Below are positions 22,744 through 31,872 of a stretch of DNA of 64,000 bases, in pieces. The stretch spans positions 62,001 through 126,000 of the IMG/VR virus record IMGVR_UViG_3300021963_000041, one strand, 5' to 3'. Below the pieces are notes generated by a model. That model did no database searches. It saw only the letters and a program-made list of their open reading frames with translations, and had not been told where the DNA came from. Both the position numbers and the translations under genes were made by a program. Origin of the DNA: a virus. Each line of letters begins with the position of its first letter. Positions within the stretch are counted from its first letter, which is position 1.

Positions 22744-23283
22744 TCAATCTAATCCCACAAAAAAGTCTGTTGCTGTGAAAGTCATTGCACCGTTTGGAGC
22801 TGTTCCAGTTGGTGTAGATGATTGTGTTGCTAGCATAACAATACCACTCTGAGACACTGTCATTATAGCAGCTGAGCTTGAGTTTCTTATTATGAATATG
22901 TTATTAGTAACCCCAGTAAGGTCAAAAGATCCTGAAGTTACAAATAAACTACCCGTAATCGATTGACTTGCTTTGAATTGGTTTGATCCAGTAATTGCAA
23001 ATGAACCCGTGTTTGTAGCAGCAAATGCAAAGGCAGAAAAGGATGCAGAATTTTCTAAACCAGCATATCCAGGTGTCTCAAATGCAATAAACTTTGAAAC
23101 ACTGTATAGTTGGTTTTGGTTTTGGACATATATGATTTGACCATCTGCTAATCTATCCTCATAAATCGAATACATATTAGATGCAGAAGGTACAGTAATC
23201 CATCCCCCTTGAACAAATTGAACAGCGGTGAATGAGCCCGACGCTCCACTCCTTACGTATATATCACTTGCAGTAGTTGCCAT
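22744..23283 (-). CDS. Small virion protein of the fibre cluster
   Basis: A 179-residue protein. The N-terminal 80 residues (TASDIYVRSGASGSFTAVQF, then GQIIYVQNQNQLYSVSKFIA) form a beta-rich segment; the remainder is Ser/Thr/Gly-rich like the fibre shafts, with ITGSLFVTSGSFDLTG. I do not recognise a named family. It lies between the 1054-residue adhesin-like gene and the 495-residue fibre gene with short gaps, so a structural role in the fibre assembly is most likely. Confidence 0.6.
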   Translation of the reverse strand: MATTASDIYVRSGASGSFTAVQFVQGGWITVPSASNMYSIYEDRLADGQIIYVQNQNQLYSVSKFIAFETPGYAGLENSASFSAFAFAATNTGSFAITGSNQFKASQSITGSLFVTSGSFDLTGVTNNIFIIRNSSSAAIMTVSQSGIVMLATQSSTPTGTAPNGAMTFTATDFFVGLD

Positions 23284-23299
23284 TAATCTATTCTAATCT

Positions 23300-26200
23300 T
23301 TATGGTGCGGATGCTGAATCCGGCATTAAAAAGTATCTTGTGTTATTTGTATTTTTTCCTTCTGCAAATATCACGCCCCATCTAGAATAGCTGTTGATTG
23401 GTGTTTCTAAATCGAAGTAGTAAATACCGGTACCAACTGTTCCAGGGATAGCCGAATCCTTTGCATATAAATAGTATTCACCACTAGTTCCTACAGTGTC
23501 TGGTGGAACGCCATCATACATACTCACTGGCTTACTACCTAAGTTTGATGCTGATGGGAATATGATTAACAATCTATTTGCTGTTGCACTAAAGTTAATA
23601 TAACCTAGAGTTGATACCCCTGAGCTGTTCGAATCGGATAGTACCGATAAAGATGCTGTTTTGAATAATGTAGCTGTTCCTCCAACGTAAGCTGGAGTAA
23701 ATGAGGATGAACCGATTGATCCACTTTGGAACATAGCAATCAACGAACCACTAGTAATAACACCACCGGTGTCACCCATACTAGCTAGAGTGTTAGTTTC
23801 ATTTGTTCCTGATCCTCCAGTCCAACCATACACATAAGTCTTACCAACCGGTTGGGCTATTGTTAATGTTCTAGTATATGTTGTCGATTTTCCATGCACA
23901 TCAAATACACTAGCTGTATAGGCTACAGTACTTGCTGTAACAAATGTTGATGTGTTTTGAAGAACATATGATGAAGAGTTTGCATTTTGTGGAACAAGTT
24001 TTAAACTACCAGCTGTACCACCGCTCAATGAAGCAGAGTATGGTGTATCGGATTCTGTATCTGTTATAGACATACTCACTAATCCAGTGTTAGCACTTAT
24101 TGATGCTGTTAGATTTGCTGGTATATCTGTAAATGTTGCAGTTGGTGCAAAGTTCTGCGCTACGTTTATTGTTACGTTTCCACTTCCAATATTATTATAC
24201 TGATCACGGAATGTTATTGTTGATGTGATTGTCTGTCCACTGGTGTAAGAGCCACTTACATTTTGAGCAATACTCAATGCTCCCGCACTTGTTACATTTA
24301 CTAATGCGTTAGATGATGTGAATGATTGAACCAATTGTGATCCGTAGTTTGGTGAGTATGTTACATCTAGATCGCCTTGAGTTCCAGTTCTACCATTTGA
24401 GTTTGTATAAATCAACGCTCCACTTCTTGCTGTCTCAATCACATAGAAAGTACCATTTGTGGTTAATGTTCCGGTACCGGCTTGAGCAATAGTAAATGAG
24501 CTGCTCTCTGTATTTGTTCTAAAACCATGCACATCCTTAATGCTGGCAGTATATCTGTATAAAGTAGAACCACTCAAGCTATTTTTTGCTTGAATATAAT
24601 AAGCACTACCACTCTGAACCGCATTCAGTTGACCACTTGGATCGGTAAGTGTAAATGATGAGAGGTTTACAGTATCACCTTCTGTATCAGAGAATGATAA
24701 TGTCACCATTGTACTACCTGATGTAGCTAAGTTAGTATTTTGGCTAGTACTCTTATCTGTAAACACAATATCTGGAGCATTGTTGATAGCAACATTTACT
24801 GTGAGATTAACATATTGTTTTGTTGTTTCAAACGCATGCTCAGACGCTGTTAAGTAAACACCGATAGTATTATCACCGTTAAAGGACCAAGCTGATCCAC
24901 TAACATTATTTTTCAATCTCAGATTTGTAGCAGAACCTGTCAACGAAGTTACTTCGACTAAATCCCCATCCGAAGTAACAGTCCATCTTTGCGATGCTGC
25001 AGAAGACCATTGTGCTACAGTTCCAGTTCTGCCGTTTGAGTTGGTGTATATTGATGCACCAGCTGCAGCGGATTCAATTACGTAGGTATTTGTCCAGTTG
25101 TTTGTAACCACACTTGTAGCATCCGGATCAATTGGGATAGTGATTAGTCCGGTGTCTGTTGTGTTGTTATAGGAATCTCTAACTGACACCTGATACACAT
25201 ATCTATCTGCCACATCAGAGTTTAAATAAATTCCAGTTTTACGTGTTACAGTTCCACTAGAGTTGCATTGAAATGGATCTGCATGCGGATTGTAAAGAGA
25301 GGTACCTCCTAACGAAGATGTGATATTAGTACCTACCGAATTTAGATAAGCCGATACAAGTGTAAAGTTGGAAAAAGTTATTGTATCACCCTCGGTATCT
25401 GTTGCAGAGATAACTCCTACAGTCGTACCGTCGGCTGAGTTTTCATTGATTGCTGTGAGTGATTGATCATTCACTGTGGGAGCAATATTATCAACAACTC
25501 GAATAGCAATCGGCAATGCTGTGATTGATGTTGTACTGTCTCCACTAGTGTAGTGCTGATCTTGAGCTGTAAATGATAGGGTATAGGCTGTTGTGGTTTC
25601 GTAATCCAATGAAGCTGTTGTCTGGTGTACTGCTACGTAAGTAGCTGCTAACGATGCCGAAAAGCCGGATGGCATACTTCCAGTATTTATAGAGATTGTG
25701 TCAGACTCAGCATCCGTAAAGTACAACCTAAATTTCTCACCACTAGTTGAATTTTCATTTAGTGATGCTGTATAGTTTGATATAATAGCACCAGAAGTTG
25801 AAGTTTGTCTCCAAGATGGTGCTGTATTTGGATTAACGCGGATATAGATTGTCTTAGAACCTACACCGTTAAAGGTATCAACTGCTTCTATCAAGAATGG
25901 ATGTGATCCAGAGCCTGGTGTCATATCCGTATTCATTGATGCGGTAGATTTTGTATTTAGTGTAATCTCTCCTCCTGACGATATTTTGAAAAAACCTGCA
26001 GTGTATGCACTCGCTGTTCTGAATGTGATTGCTTGACCTTCAGCATCTACAGCTGATACCGTACCAACTACAGAACCACTCACTTCATATTCTTGAATTG
26101 TGAATCCCGTAGATGTGATGTTAGGAACACTGTTTGGAAAAAACACCTTCTCAATGAAGTTGCTTAATGATCCACTAGTCCCGTAATTAACATTATATAC

Positions 26201-26464
26201 TCCAGATGGAAGATTGGTATTAGATACGATTCTGTTACCATCAAATGATGTTAGTGGATTTGTGGATTGCGATAAAGCAACATCTTGACCAGCAAACCCC
26301 AGTGCCACCATTGAGGCTGATATGAAAATTGGATCAACGTAAGAAGCTGTGTTTGCAATGCTAGCACTGACTGCATAACTAGCACTGAGCGTATAACTCG
26401 CACTAAGTGCATAACTCGCACTTGCAACACTTCCTGATATCTGTTCTCCTCTTATTAAAGCCAT
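23300..26464 (-). CDS. Large adhesin-like fibre protein with cadherin-type repeats
   Basis: A 1054-residue protein. The first 45 residues are SASYALSASYTLSASYAVSA-type repeats. Residues about 100-900 hold a series of cadherin-like units of roughly 100 residues, recognised by ENS-x-(D/S)GT or similar starts, DTEGDTI(T/N) calcium-site-like acidic motifs and Thr-rich strands. Two units share the unusual element IYTNSNGRTGT. The C-terminal 150 residues are a Gly/Tyr-rich domain. It overlaps the upstream tail-terminator gene by one base, so it is translated with neck genes. Host surface binding is likely. The protein has no signal peptide, which fits a virion component. Confidence 0.72.
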   Translation of the reverse strand: MALIRGEQISGSVASASYALSASYTLSASYAVSASIANTASYVDPIFISASMVALGFAGQDVALSQSTNPLTSFDGNRIVSNTNLPSGVYNVNYGTSGSLSNFIEKVFFPNSVPNITSTGFTIQEYEVSGSVVGTVSAVDAEGQAITFRTASAYTAGFFKISSGGEITLNTKSTASMNTDMTPGSGSHPFLIEAVDTFNGVGSKTIYIRVNPNTAPSWRQTSTSGAIISNYTASLNENSTSGEKFRLYFTDAESDTISINTGSMPSGFSASLAATYVAVHQTTASLDYETTTAYTLSFTAQDQHYTSGDSTTSITALPIAIRVVDNIAPTVNDQSLTAINENSADGTTVGVISATDTEGDTITFSNFTLVSAYLNSVGTNITSSLGGTSLYNPHADPFQCNSSGTVTRKTGIYLNSDVADRYVYQVSVRDSYNNTTDTGLITIPIDPDATSVVTNNWTNTYVIESAAAGASIYTNSNGRTGTVAQWSSAASQRWTVTSDGDLVEVTSLTGSATNLRLKNNVSGSAWSFNGDNTIGVYLTASEHAFETTKQYVNLTVNVAINNAPDIVFTDKSTSQNTNLATSGSTMVTLSFSDTEGDTVNLSSFTLTDPSGQLNAVQSGSAYYIQAKNSLSGSTLYRYTASIKDVHGFRTNTESSSFTIAQAGTGTLTTNGTFYVIETARSGALIYTNSNGRTGTQGDLDVTYSPNYGSQLVQSFTSSNALVNVTSAGALSIAQNVSGSYTSGQTITSTITFRDQYNNIGSGNVTINVAQNFAPTATFTDIPANLTASISANTGLVSMSITDTESDTPYSASLSGGTAGSLKLVPQNANSSSYVLQNTSTFVTASTVAYTASVFDVHGKSTTYTRTLTIAQPVGKTYVYGWTGGSGTNETNTLASMGDTGGVITSGSLIAMFQSGSIGSSSFTPAYVGGTATLFKTASLSVLSDSNSSGVSTLGYINFSATANRLLIIFPSASNLGSKPVSMYDGVPPDTVGTSGEYYLYAKDSAIPGTVGTGIYYFDLETPINSYSRWGVIFAEGKNTNNTRYFLMPDSASAP

Positions 26465-27666
26465 TATACAAATTTTCCTACTGCGACAACCTCATCAGTT
26501 GTTGCTAATGTAAATCCTAATTGTGATGTGTTTAATACCAATGTACATACTCCTGATGATTCTGTGAAGCTTGTTATTGCTGCCGGTTCTACATAGATAC
26601 CGTTCACTAAGAATTGGAAGTTGTTAACACCAGTAGCCGGTAATCCTGATGGTGCTGTTAAGAATGTTGCCGTAAAGTATACTGTATCTGGTACGGATAC
26701 CGAGGTTCCAACTAGTGCCTTGTTTGCTGCTAGGTAAGCAACTGTAGTGGCATCTGTCAAAGATAGTGGGTTGATTGCTGTTCTCACTGTAGGTTCTGTA
26801 AAAGATAATGCACCTGCGCCACCACTTATAGTTGATGTTTCGGTTTCTTGGTAGATTGCAGGATCGGCATCTGGTGTAGTCTCTATTGTGAATTGACGAG
26901 TATCAAAAGCTTTCTCTGAATACTTGTTACTCAACTCTTTAACCAGAACATCAGGAACAATGTGTCCAAACAAGGTTATTTGGAAAGTCGTTCTTACAAT
27001 TCGATCTGCTTCCTGCAGTACATCTGTTGTGTTTGTAAAGCTGTCAATTTTTGTTCTAAACTTGAATCGCTCCATATCACCCCAGTAAGCACCTTCCGAG
27101 TATATGATTGATTCAACAATTGAGTTCATTCCTTCAATGTAATCTGTCCAAACAACCACATCGTAAGTAATGTCGACGTAATCAGGCACTACTGTGTTTA
27201 TGTATGATTTGATTGGTTTACTATTTGTTAAAACACTAAACTGATCGTACTTGTTAACTTGTGAGTATTTGACTTCTTGTGTTTGATATAGTTGTGGAAA
27301 GTTGGCGTCTACTTTATTAGCTAACATACGATTTTTAGTAATCGCTGTTCTTTTGTAAGCTATTAGTGGAGATTGAATCTTTCCCTCCTTATCGCGAAAG
27401 TACCCATCTGCTTGTAAGTTCTTCCACTTTTCTGGCGAACCGTATATTACAGGGACTTTAACTTTTACTCCATTTTCTACAATGTATGGTTTGATTACGT
27501 TTTCAAAATAAAACTGAATAGCATAGTCTATATCAAATAGACCAACAGAAAGCCCCTTCAGCGTATCGTCGTCACGTCTGATATCATTATGACGCTTGAA
27601 CTCACTGTTTTCTGAACCCTTACTAAGTTCGTACTGTGTTTTAGGTAGTTGCTTTCTTGTATACAT
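26464..27666 (-). CDS. Tail completion / sheath terminator protein (T4 gp15-like)
   Basis: A 400-residue protein. Residues 40-260 fit the tail terminator family of T4-like phages: LFDIDYAIQFYFENVIKPYI, then VPVIYGSPEKWKNLQADGYF, then KIQSPLIAYKRTAITKNRML and a second half with VDITYDVVVWTDYIEGMNSI. The C-terminal 110 residues look like an added Ig-like domain (PDTVYFTATFLTAPSG, then NNFQFLVNGIYVEPAAI). T4 gp15 is 272 residues and has no such addition. It follows the gp14-like gene with TAATG overlap, preserving the T4 order 13-14-15. Confidence 0.78.
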   Translation of the reverse strand: MYTRKQLPKTQYELSKGSENSEFKRHNDIRRDDDTLKGLSVGLFDIDYAIQFYFENVIKPYIVENGVKVKVPVIYGSPEKWKNLQADGYFRDKEGKIQSPLIAYKRTAITKNRMLANKVDANFPQLYQTQEVKYSQVNKYDQFSVLTNSKPIKSYINTVVPDYVDITYDVVVWTDYIEGMNSIVESIIYSEGAYWGDMERFKFRTKIDSFTNTTDVLQEADRIVRTTFQITLFGHIVPDVLVKELSNKYSEKAFDTRQFTIETTPDADPAIYQETETSTISGGAGALSFTEPTVRTAINPLSLTDATTVAYLAANKALVGTSVSVPDTVYFTATFLTAPSGLPATGVNNFQFLVNGIYVEPAAITSFTESSGVCTLVLNTSQLGFTLATTDEVVAVGKFV

Positions 27667-28175
27667 TAAACTCTACTCTTTACTATTTGCAATCTTGAAA
27701 CTCTAGTCATATGTCCAACACATAGTATGCTTAAACTTTCACCAAACTCTGAACCAACACTCTTTCCATAGTCGTTATCTTTTCCAGCAATAAACTGGTT
27801 TTCGTTTATTTGATCTAGCTCGTAGAAGTTACCTCGAACTTCAACAATATCGCCACCTGCTGGTACTAGGTTGATTTCTCTCAGTTTTGGTTTTAAAAAC
27901 CTAAACGTCATTGTCTGAATAACGTCTAACCCAAACTGATCATCAGCTACATAGGTTTGATCTCCTCTTTCTATTAAGCACGTCACTCGAACTGCTGTAT
28001 AGTAAGTTTTTTGACCTGATGCTTCTCCGTATAAATTAGAAGCAACATCTTTTGCTTTTGTCTCTGGTAGAAAATACTTGTAATAATCCACCTCTTGCTG
28101 AATTACATTGTCTAGTAACTCACCATTAACCTTTTTAATAAAGCTTATATCCCGACTACTTCCAAATAATGCCAT
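27666..28175 (-). CDS. Neck protein (T4 gp14-like)
   Basis: A 169-residue protein: FIKKVNGELLDNVIQQEVDY then YKYFLPETKA at the N-terminus, LYGEASGQKTYYTAVRVTCL in the middle and RGNFYELDQINENQFIAGKD near the C-terminus. This is the pattern of the short gp14-type neck proteins in marine T4-like phages; T4 gp14 is longer (256). It joins head and tail together with gp13. Overlaps the gp13-like gene by one base (TAATG). Confidence 0.8.
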   Translation of the reverse strand: MALFGSSRDISFIKKVNGELLDNVIQQEVDYYKYFLPETKAKDVASNLYGEASGQKTYYTAVRVTCLIERGDQTYVADDQFGLDVIQTMTFRFLKPKLREINLVPAGGDIVEVRGNFYELDQINENQFIAGKDNDYGKSVGSEFGESLSILCVGHMTRVSRLQIVKSRV

Positions 28176-29350
28176 TACTTAACGTATATGTAAAGTGGTA
28201 CTTTTGATAATTGTGTTTGCATAGCAGTTGCTATTGCTGACTCTTGTTCCATCTGACCTTGTCTAGTCATACTTTGTAGTAATTCTTTCAAGTCTGTAAG
28301 TAATGTGGTTTTATCTTCACGACCTTGAGCTAATAAATCAGTTCCGTTAAGAGTTGTCTCTGCTCCTGGAATAGGTACGGTTGTATATTTTCCTCGAACT
28401 AGACCCAACATTTCTTTTGCAGTTGCTAGCGTGTATTTGTAAATCCACTGAACACCTACGTCTTTGATTTTATTGAACTCAATTCTGCTGTAAGGTACAT
28501 TACTCAAATCGCTGATTGATCCAGTTGGAGTTTGTAGTGGATTATTTCTATCATTAGTAACCACATACTCAAACCAAAGTTTGTAATCAGCTGTTGGAAT
28601 GGGATATAGACTCAGTTTATTATTTCTCAATTCAAAAGAGTAGTTAGACTTACGAATCGTATCATTTAATTCAATAGCCTGCATACGAAGCAAATCCGCA
28701 TACAATGGCATCACCATAAACGATACTGCAGGTGAGTATGATCCCCAACCAAAACTATCTAATAGTTGTTGAGTTCCTGCTCCAGTTCCTACATAAGGGT
28801 CAAAGTATCTTACGATAGCTGGCGTAAAGTCATGATAAACTCTTTTGATTTCAATCGCGTTTCCTGACTCACTAACATTAGCCCATAATGTGTCTAAGTC
28901 ATAGCTTTGCGATCCAGCAACAAGATTGATGTAGCCTTTTTTCCAATCAACGTTACCACCAGTACCAGTTTCCGATCCATAATTTTTAGCTAACTCAATT
29001 GTACGTCCCATGTTGGGAGATATAGTTCGCTGTGATAGTTGATTTGAAGTTGAGGTACCTTGCAAAGTTAGCATATAGTCCTTTGCATTAAACATATTCA
29101 CTTGAGTGCTAAATTCAGTCACTGCTTCCTCAAAAGCAGTAAAGAAGTTAATATCTTGCAATTCAACTTCCATTATAGGATAGCCTAATCTGCGTGCACA
29201 CCAGTCTGCTACTTTATCAGCTTCAGTCTTGAATACAACATCTCCGTCATAATAACCAAAAGCTGTAGGTCTTACTGTAGATGATCCTGTGTAAAATGAA
29301 GCGGATAGTGTTGCAAACGAACTGGATCCTGGCCAAATTGGTATGTTCAT
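28175..29350 (-). CDS. Neck protein (T4 gp13-like)
   Basis: A 391-residue protein. Residues 40-95 (DVVFKTEADKVADWCARRLG, then YPIMEVELQDINFFTAFEEA and VTEFSTQVNMFNAKDY) are the signature helices of gp13-like head completion proteins. The rest contains RTIELAKNYGSETGTGG and LYPIPTADYKLWFEYVV, with alternating helix and strand. Longer than T4 gp13 (309). It starts a transcript: a terminator at 29386-29422 is followed by a TATTTATT motif 15 bases before the ATG. gp14- and gp15-like genes follow with overlaps. Confidence 0.8.
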   Translation of the reverse strand: MNIPIWPGSSSFATLSASFYTGSSTVRPTAFGYYDGDVVFKTEADKVADWCARRLGYPIMEVELQDINFFTAFEEAVTEFSTQVNMFNAKDYMLTLQGTSTSNQLSQRTISPNMGRTIELAKNYGSETGTGGNVDWKKGYINLVAGSQSYDLDTLWANVSESGNAIEIKRVYHDFTPAIVRYFDPYVGTGAGTQQLLDSFGWGSYSPAVSFMVMPLYADLLRMQAIELNDTIRKSNYSFELRNNKLSLYPIPTADYKLWFEYVVTNDRNNPLQTPTGSISDLSNVPYSRIEFNKIKDVGVQWIYKYTLATAKEMLGLVRGKYTTVPIPGAETTLNGTDLLAQGREDKTTLLTDLKELLQSMTRQGQMEQESAIATAMQTQLSKVPLYIYVK

Positions 29351-29365
29351 GTGTAGCTACTTTGT

Positions 29366-29373
29366 AATAAATA
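29366..29373 (-). promoter_or_regulatory. TATTTATT motif before the gp13-like neck gene
   Basis: Lies between the PhoH terminator and the ATG at 29350 (15 bases). Confidence 0.6.
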
Positions 29374-29385
29374 GTTGTGATTTGT

Positions 29386-29422
29386 ATTTAAAAGAAAAGC
29401 TGACCGTATTGGGCCAGCTTTT
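29386..29422 (-). terminator. Terminator after phoH
   Basis: Eight-base stem AAAAGCTG / CAGCTTTT plus inner G-C pairs; the T-tract is interrupted (TTTTCTTTT), so efficiency may be partial. Confidence 0.7.
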
Positions 29423-29444
29423 ATATCTTTATATTCTGGTGTCA

Positions 29445-30137
29445 TTAGATGTCTCGATAATCGGAGTAAATCTTTAACACCTCTTCCACAATTTCATGTC
29501 TATGGTTGGTCTTGAGAGATACTATCTTAACACCCTTAATGTTTTCTTCTAACCGAACAAAGAAGCCAATACCCGAGTCTTTCTTTTGCTTCAAGTCAAT
29601 CTGAGCTAAGTCTCCACAAAACACCATCTTACCACCACGACCTAGACGACCTAGCATCATCTCAGTCTGACCATGTGTGATATTCTGACATTCGTCAACT
29701 AACACAAACGTGTTCGGGAAAGTTCGACCTCTCATGAATGCAAATGGTACAATCTCAATATGCCCCTCTTGAACCATTTTATCAATACCCTCCTTGTTGT
29801 AAAGCATATACAAGTTAGCATAGATTGGAGCTAGCCATGGATCCATTTTCTCCTTTAGATCACCTGGTAAGAATCCAATATCCTCCTTTGCTACCGTTGG
29901 TCTTGTTATTACAATTTTTTCAATCTCCCTCTTAAAGAACATATCTAAAGCAGTTTGACACGCTACTAGCGTTTTACCACTACCTGCCATTCCTTTTAGA
30001 AGTGTGATTGGATTTTCAAAGATTATTGACTTAGCAGACTTCTGCTCTTCATTCAATTCGATCTTGAATTTAACTGGGTTTTTCGGCTTTCTTTTTTCCA
30101 AGTTGCTTAACTTTTTAGCCGGTTGTGGTTGGTCCAT
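29445..30137 (-). CDS. phoH: PhoH-like ATPase
   Basis: A 230-residue protein with a P-loop GMAGSGKT at residues 49-56 and Walker B VLVDEC at 145-150, flanked by ITRPTVAKEDIGFLPGDLKE and GDLAQIDLKQKKDSGIG, all standard for the PhoH family. PhoH proteins are very common in marine phages. The biochemical role is unsettled; the fold is that of an RNA helicase-like ATPase. The gene is a one-gene unit: TATTTATT motif 35 bases upstream and a terminator after the stop. The first 25 residues are basic and probably disordered. Confidence 0.93.
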   Translation of the reverse strand: MDQPQPAKKLSNLEKRKPKNPVKFKIELNEEQKSAKSIIFENPITLLKGMAGSGKTLVACQTALDMFFKREIEKIVITRPTVAKEDIGFLPGDLKEKMDPWLAPIYANLYMLYNKEGIDKMVQEGHIEIVPFAFMRGRTFPNTFVLVDECQNITHGQTEMMLGRLGRGGKMVFCGDLAQIDLKQKKDSGIGFFVRLEENIKGVKIVSLKTNHRHEIVEEVLKIYSDYRDI

Positions 30138-30172
30138 GTCATATGGTATAACTGATGAATAACTTTGTCCTT

Positions 30173-30180
30173 AATAAATA
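30173..30180 (-). promoter_or_regulatory. TATTTATT motif before phoH
   Basis: Lies 12 bases after the capsid gene terminator and 35 bases before the ATG at 30137. Confidence 0.6.
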
Positions 30181-30192
30181 GTTTCGGGCAAC

Positions 30193-30218
30193 AAAAAAGC
30201 CCCTCTTTTGGAGGGGCT
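30193..30218 (-). terminator. Strong terminator after the major capsid gene
   Basis: Stem AGCCCCTC / GAGGGGCT with a five-base loop and a T-run of six; the most GC-rich hairpin seen between genes. Confidence 0.88.
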
Positions 30219-30241
30219 CTTTTTACCTATTCGTGATTAGA

Positions 30242-31852
30242 TTAGATGTTGTTCAATTGACCAACATAAACTTTACCATAGAACTCAGGACGAGTAACAA
30301 CTTTCGCGTAGCGAGTCATCACACCACGACGTGGGATGAAGTTGTTAGGATCGTACACTAGAGGAGTAAGCATTAATGGAACGTAAGGAGCATAAACTGC
30401 ACCAGTTTCCAAGAATTGGTTACCTCTGAAGCCCATCAATACAGTGTTTTCTTGCATGTAAGGGTTTTTGTACACTTGGTAGCGGCTAGTTAAAGCACCT
30501 ACTTTTTGAACACCCATTGCATACTTCATTTTCTCACCATCACCATCTGCAGCATATCCAGGGATAGACTCAAGAATAGTAGACACGTTAGGAGAACATA
30601 CTAGGAAGTTTGCACCACCACGTAATGTCTTAGCGTGAATTTGGTTAGAAACTTTTTGCAATTTAGTTCCTAGAGTAGAGAACCAAGTACCTTGTACATA
30701 TGCGTTACCGCTTACGTTAGGATCAGCAATGAATGCAGAACCATTCCAAACCTCGTTTGTACGTGCAGACCAGTATTCAGTAGTGTCAGCAGCAGCGATC
30801 AACATATCTAGGATCTCTAAGTCAATTTCCATAGAAACGTACTCAGATAACATAGCTGTTAATTCAGCTTCAGCATCTACAGAGTGGTATGCGTTAAGGT
30901 CTTGTGCAAATTCTGGAGTCCAGCTTGCTTTCAACTTACGAGTCTTAGCAGTCACTGGAATAGAACGCATTTGCAATTCGATCTCAGGGATGTTAAGGTT
31001 GGTATCTAATGTACGGCCGTTAGCAGTTTCGAAGTCGCTACGAGCGTCATTAGTAGGTTGGATAGAGTAGCTAACAGCAGCAGTTGCCCATGAACCAGTT
31101 GTGATAGCAGAGTTTGCTACAACGAAGATCAAGTCGTTACCAGACTTCTTAGTGAATGCAGGGAAGTATCCAGTACCAGCAGTTAATGCAGTTGAACCAG
31201 AGAATGGTTGGAATGCACGAACAGCGTATTGGTCAGCTTTAGATTCAGTAGCGAAGAATCCTGTGAAAGTCACAGTACGGTAGCTAGAAAGTGAACCAGT
31301 AAAGTCACCATCGTAGTTAACAGAAGCAGCAGTAGCTGAACCTGAAGTTACGAACAATGCACCTGGGTTTGCAGATACTACACCATTAGATGAGAATCCG
31401 AAACGACCTGCACCATAAAGACCATCTTTAGGAGCACCAGTACCGTTAGTAACACCCTGAAGTGTACCAGTTTGGTTTTGACCAGTTGGATCGTATCCAA
31501 AAGGAGCTTTGTTAGTACCATATTTGAAGTCTAAGTAGAATACTAGACCAGAAGGTAAGTTCATTGGCTGAACGCTAACGAATTCTTTAGCTGAAATCTC
31601 AGCAAAGATACGACGTACCAATGGAAGAGCTACACCGTGGTATTGCTCATATCCGCTTGTACCTTGTCCTGCAGTAGATACAGATCCTTCTTTAATTAAT
31701 TGTTTTGCTTGGTTTTCCAAAAGGACAGCAACGGTTGATTTCTCGTTGTTCCCTTTCAAACCTTCTAAAAGGCCAGTTTTTGACCATTTAGAAATCAACG
31801 GCTTAACCTCTTGGGCGCGGTTGACATTTCCTAGGTTTTCGAATAAATTCAT
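30242..31852 (-). CDS. Major capsid protein (T4 gp23-like)
   Basis: A 536-residue protein, close to T4 gp23 (521). The N-terminal 55 residues are a charged delta-like region ending QAKQLIKE/GSVSTAGQG; the Ile-Lys-Glu/Gly at residues 53-56 fits the (Leu/Ile)-x-Glu cut site of gp21 proteases, so the mature protein probably starts at Gly56. GYEQYHGVALPLVRRIFAEI and PMNLPSGLVFYLDFKYG follow, both gp23 hallmarks, and the C-terminus has FIPRRGVMTRYAKVV. It follows the scaffold gene by 20 bases without a motif of its own and ends at the strongest terminator in the window. Codons are regular, as expected for high expression. Confidence 0.95.
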   Translation of the reverse strand: MNLFENLGNVNRAQEVKPLISKWSKTGLLEGLKGNNEKSTVAVLLENQAKQLIKEGSVSTAGQGTSGYEQYHGVALPLVRRIFAEISAKEFVSVQPMNLPSGLVFYLDFKYGTNKAPFGYDPTGQNQTGTLQGVTNGTGAPKDGLYGAGRFGFSSNGVVSANPGALFVTSGSATAASVNYDGDFTGSLSSYRTVTFTGFFATESKADQYAVRAFQPFSGSTALTAGTGYFPAFTKKSGNDLIFVVANSAITTGSWATAAVSYSIQPTNDARSDFETANGRTLDTNLNIPEIELQMRSIPVTAKTRKLKASWTPEFAQDLNAYHSVDAEAELTAMLSEYVSMEIDLEILDMLIAAADTTEYWSARTNEVWNGSAFIADPNVSGNAYVQGTWFSTLGTKLQKVSNQIHAKTLRGGANFLVCSPNVSTILESIPGYAADGDGEKMKYAMGVQKVGALTSRYQVYKNPYMQENTVLMGFRGNQFLETGAVYAPYVPLMLTPLVYDPNNFIPRRGVMTRYAKVVTRPEFYGKVYVGQLNNI

Positions 31853-31872
31853 TTTTTGTTTTGTTAAAGGGT

